DNA of 16,355 nucleotides from Neocallimastix lanati (nom. inval.) (GCA_016946835.1 JACVTC010000596.1:1-16355); one strand, 5' to 3'. Positions 8,369-16,339 are shown, counted from the first letter of the stretch. Notes: a model not told the origin generated them from the sequence alone. Translations and numbers: made by a program.

Positions 8369-8597
8369 AGGAGCGGATAGAGCTCATACACAGTGTATTC
8401 TCAGATAGCAACAAATTAACTCTATTCATAGTAGGTTATTGAATAGTAGTTAATTTGGAGATTAATTGGAAAGTAGACGAAGGTATTTGGTTACCGACCC
8501 GGTAATAATAGTTCAGCCTTCAACGTTTCAACACACGAAGGTGCGGGTACTTTCCAAGCACTGGCGAATAAGGAGCTTACGTCACCGAAGGCGTAAG
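8369..8597 (+). ncRNA. Conserved structured leader RNA domain, E2 copy
   Basis: A 229-nt domain with the same layout as 6144-5913 in E1. Block A (8369-8393) contains AGAGCTCATA. Hairpin B has inner stem 8422-8427/8441-8446 and outer stem 8413-8421/8448-8456, with AGTAGGTTA in the loop. The central domain is closed by GGAAAGTA/TACTTTCC (8468-8475/8548-8555) and contains hairpin TTACCG-ACC-CGGTAA (8491-8505) and pairing GAAGG/CCTTC (8479-8483/8517-8521). The linker is AAGCACTGGCGAATAAGGA (8556-8574). Hairpin C has stem CTTACG/CGTAAG (8576-8581/8592-8597) and loop TCACCGAAGG. The hairpin C stem has three compensatory base-pair changes relative to E1. No known RNA family recognised. A T8 run follows shortly after. 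Confidence 0.78.
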
Positions 8598-8841
8598 ATT
8601 GTTTTTTTTATATAATTTTTTTTTACTTTTCTTTGTGCTAGTTATAAGGCACTTTATTATATAAAGTATCAGACTTTGGCTAACTTCGCCATTTAAATTT
8701 TTTTTATTTTTTTTATTACTGGTACTTTATTTGTTATATAATTCCTGTAATAGAATCTTAATTTACTTTGAAAATATTGTGTTTTTAGTTAATTTTTATT
8801 AGTTAATAAAAATATTATTGAATACTTTTAAAATTTTTTTA

Positions 8842-9005
8842 TTCCGTACATAGATTATCGGATTAAGTTTATCCTACATAGTAATTGGGCTAGTGGGCTC
8901 TGAACTGCTATATTTTATATTGAATATAGTAATCGTGGCACACGCGTGGCATGACACCATTAGGTAAGCTGCACGTCAGACAGTGTGTACTATCAGATTG
9001 TACGA
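8842..9005 (+). other. Second G+C-richer island in E2 leader
   Basis: This stretch stands out from its A+T-rich surroundings. It contains a CTATATT/AATATAG hairpin (around 8908-8930), a direct repeat CGTGGCA (8934 and 8945) and GTGTGTACTATCAGATTG. It has no clear counterpart in the E1 leader. It may be a second folded domain; I recognise no tRNA or known RNA. Confidence 0.4.
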
Positions 9006-9049
9006 CAATAAAGATTATTTTTTTGTATTTAATAATTATAATTAATTAA
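8951..9049 (+). other. Possible upstream ORF, 32 codons
   Basis: Starts at the second and last AUG of the leader (MTPLGKLH...) and runs to TAA at 9047-9049, ending in an Ile/Leu/Phe-rich tail. It has no recognisable domain and its second half is simple A+T-rich sequence. It may be fortuitous. Confidence 0.2.
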
Positions 9050-9174
9050 TAATTTTATTAGCTATAACAATACAATATTTATCGTTTAAAAAGAAAAATT
9101 TTTGAAAGGTGAAAATAATAAATAAAACTTTGCTTCTAAATTTATTACTACAAATATACTAAATTACAAAATTC

Positions 9175-9362
9175 AAGTGGTCGATAAAGATTTCGAGCTT
9201 GAAAAATATTCTATTAAGTTGTCGATAAAGATTTCGAACTTAAAATTATTCTATTAAGTTGTCGATAAAGATTTCGAACTTAAAATTATTCTTAAAAAAG
9301 TAGTCGAAAAGAACCTCGTGCTTTATAATTTCTACTAAGTTGTCGATAAGGATTTCGAGCTT
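9175..9362 (+). repeat. Five tandem ~40-bp repeats, each able to form a hairpin
   Basis: Copies start at 9175, 9216, 9256, 9298 and 9337 (spacings 41, 40, 42, 39). The core is AAGTTGTCGATAAAG followed by ATTTCGAACTT. Each copy keeps AAG...CGA...TCG...CTT, which can pair as a bulged stem, even in the diverged fourth copy (AAGTAGTCGA...CCTCGTGCTT). The array ends about 180 nt before gag. Repeated hairpins near gag could bind Gag or affect translation; this is inference. Confidence 0.8.
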
Positions 9363-9544
9363 ATACTTACTAAAGAAAGCAAATAAAATTATTATTTTCA
9401 AAAATTACTAAGATATATTGTTTTAAAATTTGATTCGATATTAAATTACTTGTTAAATTATATTTTTAAAGTTGGACTTTCAAATTTATTCGTATTTAAT
9501 AACCTCGTTAATTTACAATAAAAAAATTATTAACTAAAAACGAA

Positions 9545-10450
9545 ATGTCTACTAAAAGTACTTTAAGTTTTAAAGAATTAAAGAAAGAATTACGAGACAT
9601 AGTGAAGCTTAGCAAGGACAATTTAGATATAAAGTCCTGGGCTACTGAATTAAAACTTTGGATCAAGATACAAGGTATCACAGATCCGGAAACAATATTT
9701 AATGCTTGTTTACTTACCAGCTCTGGTGAAGTACAACGCGTTATTGAAGATTTGGGAGAAGATAGTGATGATGAAAGTGATGATTCATCAGATGAAGAAG
9801 AAGATGATGAAGAAGAAAATGTTGATGATGATAAATTTCCTTCTCTTGAAAAAATTATTTCAAGTCTTGAAAATTTTTACGGTATTAAAGAAGACCAAAA
9901 TTTACTTCTTAAAGAACTTCGTGCAATGCGAATTAAAAGAAACGAAAAGATTAAAGACTTTAATGTAAGATATAGAACTTTGTACACTAAACTTGATAAA
10001 AAGAGAAGAAAGCGCATTGGTGTACTAGATTATATTGACTCTATTCAAAATAATTATGAAGCCTGGAAGAAATTATCCCTTAAAGATGATATAAGTATGG
10101 AGAAAGCTTTCAAAATTGCCGAGAAAGTAGATAGACTTTCTGTAAGGAACAATAATATTAATACCTATAATGTTAATAATTCCCAGCATAATCAAAATAA
10201 TCAAAACAGTACTACTTCAAGACTTTATCCTAAAAGAAGAAACGAAACTTTCCAAACAAGTCAAACAAATAATAAACTGAAACCTCAAGATATTATAGAA
10301 GAATCAACCCAGAAAATGAGAAATTTATCCGTTAAAACTTGCTTCTTCTGTAAGGAAGAAGGTCATTACTCATACTATTGCCCTCAATTAAATAAGATTA
10401 TGGAAAAAAATAAAAAAGAAATATATTCCAAAAAGTCTTTAAACTTCTAA
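9545..10450 (+). CDS. gag: E2 Gag (301 aa)
   Basis: Encodes the structural protein that would form the cytoplasmic virus-like particle and bind element RNA. The capsid-like region is about residues 30-195, with a Trp-rich start (SWATELKLWI). It is split by a very acidic insert at 73-96, almost all Asp, Glu and Ser. A basic, Asn/Gln-rich linker follows (about 200-245). A single zinc knuckle CX2CX4HX4C lies at 266-279 (CFFC...GHYSYYC). The first ATG after a nearly AUG-free leader is used, in context AACGAAATG. The ORF ends at TAA 10448-10450, just after a slippery site that moves some ribosomes into pol. Assignment rests on position, the zinc knuckle and the pol neighbour; the capsid part is too diverged for me to name a closer family. 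Confidence 0.9.
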   Translation: MSTKSTLSFKELKKELRDIVKLSKDNLDIKSWATELKLWIKIQGITDPETIFNACLLTSSGEVQRVIEDLGEDSDDESDDSSDEEEDDEEENVDDDKFPSLEKIISSLENFYGIKEDQNLLLKELRAMRIKRNEKIKDFNVRYRTLYTKLDKKRRKRIGVLDYIDSIQNNYEAWKKLSLKDDISMEKAFKIAEKVDRLSVRNNNINTYNVNNSQHNQNNQNSTTSRLYPKRRNETFQTSQTNNKLKPQDIIEESTQKMRNLSVKTCFFCKEEGHYSYYCPQLNKIMEKNKKEIYSKKSLNF

Positions 10451-10490
10451 ATGGGAGCAGAAGCACTCCCAATGACAAAACAATAGCTTC
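10438..10490 (+). promoter_or_regulatory. -1 programmed ribosomal frameshift signal: U UUA AAC plus pseudoknot
   Basis: The heptamer TTTAAAC (10438-10444) is in the correct phase of gag (TCT TTA AAC), two codons before the gag stop. After a 7-nt spacer comes stem 1, TGGGAG/CTCCCA (10452-10457 with 10466-10471). Its loop segment GAAGC (10460-10464) is complementary to GCTTC at 10486-10490, making stem 2 of an H-type pseudoknot. Loop 1 is CA and the last loop is the A-rich ATGACAAAACAATA. A -1 slip moves the ribosome exactly into the pol frame (next codon CTT at 10444). Slippery sequence, spacing and fold match the established -1 frameshift design. Confidence 0.9.
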
Positions 10491-13400
10491 ATTAAATAAT
10501 TTACAAAATAATACTTTTACTAAGAATACTCCAATTGATAATAATTCCTTTAACGAAGAATCTGAAGAATCTGATTTTAGTGACACAACTGAAAGTGAGG
10601 ATGATATCATTATAAATGCTGTAAAAAGAAAAATGAATGATAATAACAGCGAAAAAGAAGAAAATAATTCCAAGAAAGTACATAAAAGTTTAAAAGATAA
10701 TCCACGTCCTTTTGCAACTCCTGCTTTAAGAAAGAAGAAAGAAAATGAGCTGCATAATAAACCAAATAAAGTTTATAAAAATCAAATACTTCCTTCAATT
10801 TTAACTCAACCAAATATTAACAAAGAAAAACAAAAAGAAAAGGAATTAAGAAATATGACAAGAGTAAGAGAAAGTAAAGAAGAAAACAACAATTATTCAT
10901 CAAAAGGAAAGGAAAAAGTTGAATCTGAAGATATACTTGTAATCGATAATGAAATAGAAGATCTAGAAATGAATAAAGATAATCAACAAAATAAAACTAA
11001 TACTTTGGAAAAATTAATTTCAACAAAAACTAAGGAAACTAATAATGGAAATACTCAATTAGTAAAAAGGAATATCAAAATGATGAATAATAAAGAACCT
11101 TACAATATTATGGATGATTTAAATAATCTTAAATCCAGTATTACGATAGGTCAACTCTTGAATGCATGTCCTAAAATTCGTTCACAATTAACTCAAGGTT
11201 TAAAGTTAGAAAAGTCTAAAATAATTGGAACTGTAGACAATGTAATAGCACGAACTTTATTAGTAAATAACTATGACCATAGCTACATAAGTAAAAGTAA
11301 TGAAGTAGCCGAAGAAGACTTAGCAATGGTTGATGCAAGTGTTGACGGAGTACTAGGAAAACTTTTAATTGATTCTTGTAGTAACCTAAGCATCGTTACT
11401 AAGCAGTATTTTGATAAATTACCTGGTGAATATGAAACAGTTGGAAAAAGTCGTGGAAGAATCCAACTAGCAACACAAGATGAAGAATACTCGGAAGGAA
11501 TTATTGTTCGATTACCAGTAAAAATTAATAATTATGAATTTAATGCGGACTTTAGAATTATTGAGAAAGAAGACTCATTTTATGATATGTTAATAAACTT
11601 TAAAACTCAAATCGATCATTGTTTATTTATTCATCCAACCTTAAACAGTCTATGTAAACTTTTGTCAGAAAGTGAATACGAAGAAATAGCTAAAATAAAT
11701 AATCAATATTATGATGAAGAAAGTATAATCTGCACTATTAGAAAAGTTGAAGAAACGAATAATGAAAAGGAAATTATAAAGGAATTAACTCCAATGGAAT
11801 TTATTGAGAGTGATGAATTTTTAAGTACCTTAAATAAAGATTATAAAGAACAAATTATTAAAATTCTCAAAGAAATGATTGACATAGTTGCCACTTCAAC
11901 AGAAGAACTAACTCCTTCTAAACTTTCACCACATAAGATCCGTTTGAAAGCAAATGCAAAGCCAGTAAAATTAAGAAGTTATAGGTTAACTAAATTAAAA
12001 TCAGATATCTTAAAAGAAGAACTTACAAAGCTTATTAAGAAAGGATTGATAGAACCATCCTGTTCAGAATGGTCATCTCCAGTAGTACTCATTCTAAAAC
12101 ACAATGGAAAGTGGCGCTTGTGCATTGACTACCGAAAAGTCAATGATATGACAGAAAAAGATTCTTATTCAGTTCCATATATAGATGAAATTTTTGATAG
12201 TCTCGGAGGAGCTAAAATATTTACAACTCTTGATTTATTTTCTGGTTTTCACCAAATCTTAATGGATGAAGAAAGCGTTGAAGTAACCACTTTCACTACT
12301 AAGTTTGGAAATTATCAATTTAAGGTTATGCCTTTTGGACTTACTGGAGCTCCCTCAACCTTCCAAAGAGAAATGAATAAAATTTTATTCCCTTTTATTG
12401 GTGAATTTGTATACGTATTTATTGATGATGTTTTGATCTATTCAAAAAGTATCGAAGAACATTTAATTCATATTAAACAAGTATTAGAAGTATTTAAAGA
12501 AAACAAGTTAAAAATTAATATTGAAAAGTGCCATTTTCTTCAAACTGAAGTTGATGTATTAGGTCACAAACTTACTACTAAAGGATTAAGTCCCATGGAA
12601 AGTAAAATAACAGCTATTAAGAAGTGGGAAGCACCTTCATCAATTCATGAATTAAGATCATTTCTAGGAGCAATAGGGTATTATCGTGACTTTATCCCTA
12701 AATATGCTCAAATTACCTCACCTTTATGTAAATTATTGAAAAAGAATACTAAATATGAATGGAATAAAGAACAACAAGAAAGCTTTGAACTCCTAAAAGA
12801 AAAATTAATCAATGCACCTATTCTAAAATTTCCGTCATTTGACAAACCTTTTATCATTAGAACTGATGCTTCGTATAATGGAATTGGTGGAGTTCTTTTA
12901 CAAAAAGAAGAAGAAACCGGTAAGGAGCATCCAATACACTTTATAAGTAGAAGTTTGAAGAAAACTGAAAAGAATTATGGTATCACAGATTTGGAAGGAA
13001 CAGCTTTATTTTACTGTATGACTAAATTTAAATCTTATATTGAAGGAAATCCATTACCTACAACTATTTACACAGATCATAAACCATTAGTTGGTTTATT
13101 TAAGAATAAAGAACCTTTGAATGCAAGGCAAACAAGATGGTGTCTAACCGCTAGTATGCTTGGAATTAATATAAAATATGAATCAGGCAAAAAGAATGTG
13201 TTAGCTGATGCTCTTTCAAGAATGAAAAGTAAGGAAGAGAGAAAGATATTATTAACAAAAATTACTAATGGAAATAATGAAGAATTATTATCTAAGGTTA
13301 TAAAGGAATTTATTAATGAAAAGTTTACTGTTATTGATGGTGAAGATTACTTTATCGACAATGGAAATTATAGAAAATTAATAACGGACGAAAATGAAAG

Positions 13401-14448
13401 GTTTAAATTAATTTTAGAAGCTCATAATATTGGCCACGAAGGATATTACAAAACATATCAAAGACTTAAGAAAAACTTTTATTGGAATCATATGATTAAA
13501 GATATCAAAAGAATTGTTAGTAATTGTGAAAAATGCCAATTAAATCGTCCTCAACCATATCCAGAACCAACCGAAAACCATCCAACTAAAGTGGAGGGTC
13601 CCTTTGTGCATTTAGGATTAGATATTATAGGACCGTTACCAAAAACAAGAAATAATAATCAATATATTATAGTAACTGTTGATTACTTTACCAAATGGGT
13701 TGAAGCCGAACCCACTGAAAACATAACTTCCTCTGATATAATTAAATTTTTAATAAACGTTTTTGCAAGACATGGTGTACCTCAAGTTATTACTACTGAT
13801 AATGGAGTCCAATTCACTTCTGATATGACTAAAATCTTTCTTGATCTTTATGATGTATATGTTAAATTTGTAGCTACTTACCACCCTGAATCAAATGGCC
13901 TTACTGAAAATCGAAATAAAGAAATTGGAAAATTACTCCGTTTATTAGGAAGGAAAAATCAAGATTGGGATGAAGTTTTACCTTCTGCTTTATGGGCACT
14001 TCGAACTACCAAAAATACAGCTACTGGACATTCTAGTTTTGAATTAGTATATGGAAGAGAAGACCAACAGCCTTATGATATAGCCATAAGAACAATTGAA
14101 AATGCAGGTAAATCATATGATGAAATCTTAATGGAAAAATTTGTTCGTCATTATCAATGGACTAGAGAAGCATGCGAAAATGTGAAGAATGCTAACAAGT
14201 ATTGGGCAACAAGACGAGAAGAACAAATAAGTATGAAAAAAGGAAAAGAATTAAAGGCTGGTGATCTTGTTCTTGTTAGAAACTTTAGCCGCACTAAGCT
14301 AGAACCATATTACAATGGACCATTTAAAATTTTAAAAATTCAATTCAACACGGCAACCTTAATCGATCAGAAAACTGGGAAACAACTCGATAGGAATGTT
14401 CATTTTAAAAATTTAGTAAAGTTTAACTCCGCTTACAGAGAAGCTTGA
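10444..14448 (+). CDS. pol: E2 Pol (PR-RT-RNase H-IN), expressed as Gag-Pol by -1 frameshift
   Basis: The frame is open from 10414 and is entered at 10444 by frameshifting, giving 1334 Pol residues and a Gag-Pol of about 1634. The first Met is at 10633; positions below count from it. Residues 1-200 are Lys/Glu/Asn-rich and probably disordered. The protease motif is DSC at 247-249, where DSG or DTG is usual, and the later LG motif reads MLIN. Reverse transcriptase spans about 475-660 with FIDD at 596-599. RNase H shows TDAS (Asp745), Glu788 and TDH at 814-816. Integrase has H931, H935, C965, C968 and the triad D997, D1056, E1092 (35 residues apart). A GPF module (GPFKIL, from 1229) follows and the protein ends without a chromodomain. 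The product would mature particle proteins, copy the RNA and integrate the DNA. No stops or frame breaks are seen. Confidence 0.94.
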   Translation, partial: LLNGSRSTPNDKTIASLNNLQNNTFTKNTPIDNNSFNEESEESDFSDTTESEDDIIINAVKRKMNDNNSEKEENNSKKVHKSLKDNPRPFATPALRKKKENELHNKPNKVYKNQILPSILTQPNINKEKQKEKELRNMTRVRESKEENNNYSSKGKEKVESEDILVIDNEIEDLEMNKDNQQNKTNTLEKLISTKTKETNNGNTQLVKRNIKMMNNKEPYNIMDDLNNLKSSITIGQLLNACPKIRSQLTQGLKLEKSKIIGTVDNVIARTLLVNNYDHSYISKSNEVAEEDLAMVDASVDGVLGKLLIDSCSNLSIVTKQYFDKLPGEYETVGKSRGRIQLATQDEEYSEGIIVRLPVKINNYEFNADFRIIEKEDSFYDMLINFKTQIDHCLFIHPTLNSLCKLLSESEYEEIAKINNQYYDEESIICTIRKVEETNNEKEIIKELTPMEFIESDEFLSTLNKDYKEQIIKILKEMIDIVATSTEELTPSKLSPHKIRLKANAKPVKLRSYRLTKLKSDILKEELTKLIKKGLIEPSCSEWSSPVVLILKHNGKWRLCIDYRKVNDMTEKDSYSVPYIDEIFDSLGGAKIFTTLDLFSGFHQILMDEESVEVTTFTTKFGNYQFKVMPFGLTGAPSTFQREMNKILFPFIGEFVYVFIDDVLIYSKSIEEHLIHIKQVLEVFKENKLKINIEKCHFLQTEVDVLGHKLTTKGLSPMESKITAIKKWEAPSSIHELRSFLGAIGYYRDFIPKYAQITSPLCKLLKKNTKYEWNKEQQESFELLKEKLINAPILKFPSFDKPFIIRTDASYNGIGGVLLQKEEETGKEHPIHFISRSLKKTEKNYGITDLEGTALFYCMTKFKSYIEGNPLPTTIYTDHKPLVGLFKNKEPLNARQTRWCLTASMLGINIKYESGKKNVLADALSRMKSKEERKILLTKITNGNNEELLSKVIKEFINEKFTVIDGEDYFIDNGNYRKLITDENERFKLILEAHNIGHEGYYKTYQRLKKNFYWNHMIKDIKRIVSNCEKCQLNRPQPYPEPTENHPTKVEGPFVHLGLDIIGPLPKTRNNNQYIIVTVDYFTKWVEAEPTENITSSDIIKFLINVFARHGVPQVITTDNGVQFTSDMTKIFLDLYDVYVKFVATYHPESNGLTENRNKEIGKLLRLLGRKNQDWDEVLPSALWALRTTKNTATGHSSFELVYGREDQQPYDIAIRTIENAGKSYDEILMEKFVRHYQWTREACENVKNANKYWATRREEQISMKKGKELKAGDLVLVRNFSRTKLEPYYNGPFKILKIQFNTATLIDQKTGKQLDRNVHFKNLVKFNSAYREA

Positions 14449-14466
14449 GTCTTCGTCGGGGCATCT
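14449..14466 (+). other. Junction of pol and 3' LTR; no clear polypurine tract
   Basis: Only 18 nt separate the pol stop codon from the 3' LTR: GTCTTCGTCGGGGCATCT. A plus-strand primer is expected here, but only a short GGGG lies close. The nearest purine run, AGAGAAG, is inside pol at about 14437-14443. The primer may be atypical. Confidence 0.5.
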
Positions 14467-14953
14467 TGATAAGAATGTACTAAATAATGCATTCTTAATT
14501 AAATCTACGATTTATTTCTAATACATTATGTGTACATTATTATTTTTGTACTTTAATAAATTTTTAAATTCAAAGATTAAAAATTAGATCAAAAATTATA
14601 TTAAACTTTATAATTTTTATATTAAATCTTATATTAATAGTAATATTTTTATATATTTAAAACTTATATTAACAATATTAATAATAAATCTTATTTTTTT
14701 ATTTTTATATTAATAATGAAAATTTGTATTAATAATATTTTTATATATTGATAATTAAAAATTTATATATTATATTTTAACTTTTATTATAAAATTTTAT
14801 ATCGAAATGTTTTATTTTATATTGAAAAATATTTTATTTTATTAAAAACCTTTATATTAGAATAGTATTTTTATTTTTATTTGAATATTTTAACAGATTG
14901 TAATAAAAATTTTAGCCAATTAAATAAATTCTTATTAGTAATATTTTAGATAG

Positions 14954-14991
<38 letters not shown>

Positions 14992-15329
14992 TATTAATAT
15001 TATAAATGTATTTTATTTATATTGTTATAATTAAATTTTATATAATTGATTATAAAAATCAATTTAAATTTAATAGTTTTTATATATAAAAAGAAAAATA
15101 ATAATAAAATGTAATTTAGTGGCAAGAACAACTTTTATGCCTTGAAAAAAAAGTATAAATAGTTGTAAATTTTGCTACTAATTTTTAAATATCATCAAAT
15201 AAAATAAAATCAAATAAAATAAAATAAAATCAAATAAAATCAAATAAATTTATAAATAAAAATAATAAATAAATAATAAAATTTGTGTTTCCTTACTTTA
15301 TTTTTATTTAATTCTCTAAAACCTTAACA
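14467..15329 (+). repeat. E2 3' LTR (863 bp)
   Basis: Same as 7289-8153 apart from A29 instead of A30 (14959-14987) and one A missing near 15274. Ends CTTAACA followed by TTTA. The TATA-like box is at 15154-15161. Confidence 0.92.
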
Positions 15330-15333
15330 TTTA
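15330..15333. repeat. Target-site duplication TTTA, middle copy
   Basis: TTTA lies between the CA end of E2 and the TG start of E3. It serves as the right duplication of E2 and the left duplication of E3. It also resembles the first bases after the E2 5' LTR (TTTATA), so the boundary carries a small uncertainty. Confidence 0.6.
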
Positions 15334-16339
15334 TGGTAAAGAATGAATTAATAACCTTTATTTTATTATTAATAATTCTTTACAAAATTGTACTTTCCTA
15401 TATTCTTGATAACCTAAACTTAATAATAAAATTTAATTTATTTTGATATAAATTAATTTTAACTTGTAAATAATGTAAATAAATTTTAATTAATTATTTT
15501 ATTGTTATATTATTAAATATATGTATATTAAAATACAATTGTAAATATTAAAATTATACTTTTAAGATACTAAACTATTAAAACTATTAATTAAATATTA
15601 TTATAAAAAATTATTATAAAATTATTAAAATTATTAATTAAATATTATTCTAAAAATTATTATAAATTATTAATATTATAAAATTATTAAAATTATTAAA
15701 TATTATTATAAAAATTTATATATTATAACTATTAAATATTATTATAAAATTATTAAGATTATTAATTAAATTTATTATTAAAAATTATTATTAAAAATTT
15801 TTACTTATTATAAAAATTATTATTATCAAATTTATTAATTAAATATTATAAAAATTTTATTTTATTTTGAAAATAATTACAAGTATTATTTAAAATAATT
15901 AAAGATTATTAAATTTATTATATTTATCTTTAAAAACAATTTATTTAACTTAAAAATATCACGGAAAATAGTAAAAACTATTTTCTATATATTTATTTTA
16001 TAATTATTTTTAATTAAATTATATTTGAATATTATATTATTATATTTATAAAAATTAAAACAAAAATGAATTATTGATATAAAATTAATTCAATAATTCT
16101 ATAAAATTACTTAAATTATAAACAATTAATTATACTTTAAATTTATAAAAAAATATAAATATTGTAACAATTTCTTAAAAATTAAATATGTGTACTTTAA
16201 ATAATAAAATTTTATATTAATAAAAAAAATAAATAACTTTTAATAAAGAATTATTTTTTTATTATTTAAAATCAAAGCAGGGTAATACCCGTCCCCCTGC
16301 TTGATTTTAAATATCTAAGTGTCAACCCCGAGTCTACCA
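15334..16339. mobile_element. E3: solo-LTR-like insertion, about 1.0 kb, non-coding
   Basis: The stretch between the E2 end and the resumed E1 LTR begins TGGTAAAG and ends TCTACCA, so it has TGGTA/TACCA ends and TG...CA termini, with TTTA on both sides. It is extremely A+T-rich and has no ORF worth reporting. Near its left end TAAAGAAT (15337-15344) pairs with ATTCTTTA (15375-15382), like the inverted repeat at the start of the E2 LTR. This points to a solo LTR from a family distantly related to E2. Orientation is uncertain. A small non-autonomous element is the alternative. Confidence 0.6.
16264..16312. other. Strong hairpin near the right end of E3
   Basis: ATTTAAAATCAAAGCAGGG (16264-16282) pairs with CCCTGCTTGATTTTAAAT (16295-16312), an 18-bp stem with one bulged A and a 12-nt loop. 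Within it GGGTAATACCC forms an alternative small stem. It is the only G+C-rich spot in about 1 kb. It could act in RNA 3'-end formation if E3 is an LTR. Confidence 0.65.

Larger units (their letters stand above)
8154..9544 (+). other. E2 5' leader, about 1.4 kb, almost AUG-free
   Basis: Non-coding region between the 5' LTR and gag. In order it holds the primer binding site, a double hairpin (8243-8288), a conserved structured RNA domain (8369-8597), T-rich tracts, a second G+C-richer island (about 8842-9005) and five tandem hairpin repeats (9175-9362). On the sense strand I find only two ATG triplets (8276 and 8951), compared with about eight on the opposite strand. Such length and structure suggest functions beyond spacing, for example packaging or translation control. 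Confidence 0.8.
7289..15329 (+). mobile_element. E2: apparently intact Ty3/gypsy LTR retrotransposon, about 8.0 kb
   Basis: Two almost identical LTRs enclose a primer binding site, a structured leader of about 1.4 kb, gag and a full-length pol. The pol order PR-RT-RNase H-IN is Ty3/gypsy, but there is no chromodomain, so it is not closely related to E1. Gag and pol are in different frames and linked by a -1 frameshift signal, unlike the single fused ORF of E1. The LTRs differ by only two single-base indels (A30 versus A29, and one A in an A/T repeat), and both ORFs are open. It is therefore probably a recent, potentially active insertion. It lies in the E1 5' LTR, in the opposite orientation. 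Confidence 0.93.

Noticed and set aside
8369-8597. tRNA-derived or Pol III gene in the leader island
   Set aside because: No A box or B box (GGTTCGA-type) pattern and no cloverleaf. The T8 run after hairpin C in E2 has no equivalent at that place in E1.
8369-8597. Hammerhead ribozyme in the leader domain
   Set aside because: The required CTGATGA and GAAA core arrangement is missing from both copies.
9702-9968. 88-codon plus-strand ORF inside E2 gag in another frame
   Set aside because: Composition (Met/Lys repeats) comes from the acidic GAT/GAA stretch read out of frame. It is not at the frameshift site.
10398-10813. Minus-strand ORFs of 60-91 codons across the gag-pol junction of E2
   Set aside because: They are shadows of the Lys/Glu/Asn-rich pol N-terminus read backwards, which gives Phe/Leu/Ile-rich peptides. 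No independent support.
15334-16339. Helitron end, because of the hairpin near 16264-16312
   Set aside because: No CTRR terminus follows the hairpin, and insertion between A and T without duplication does not fit the TTTA repeats and TG...CA ends.
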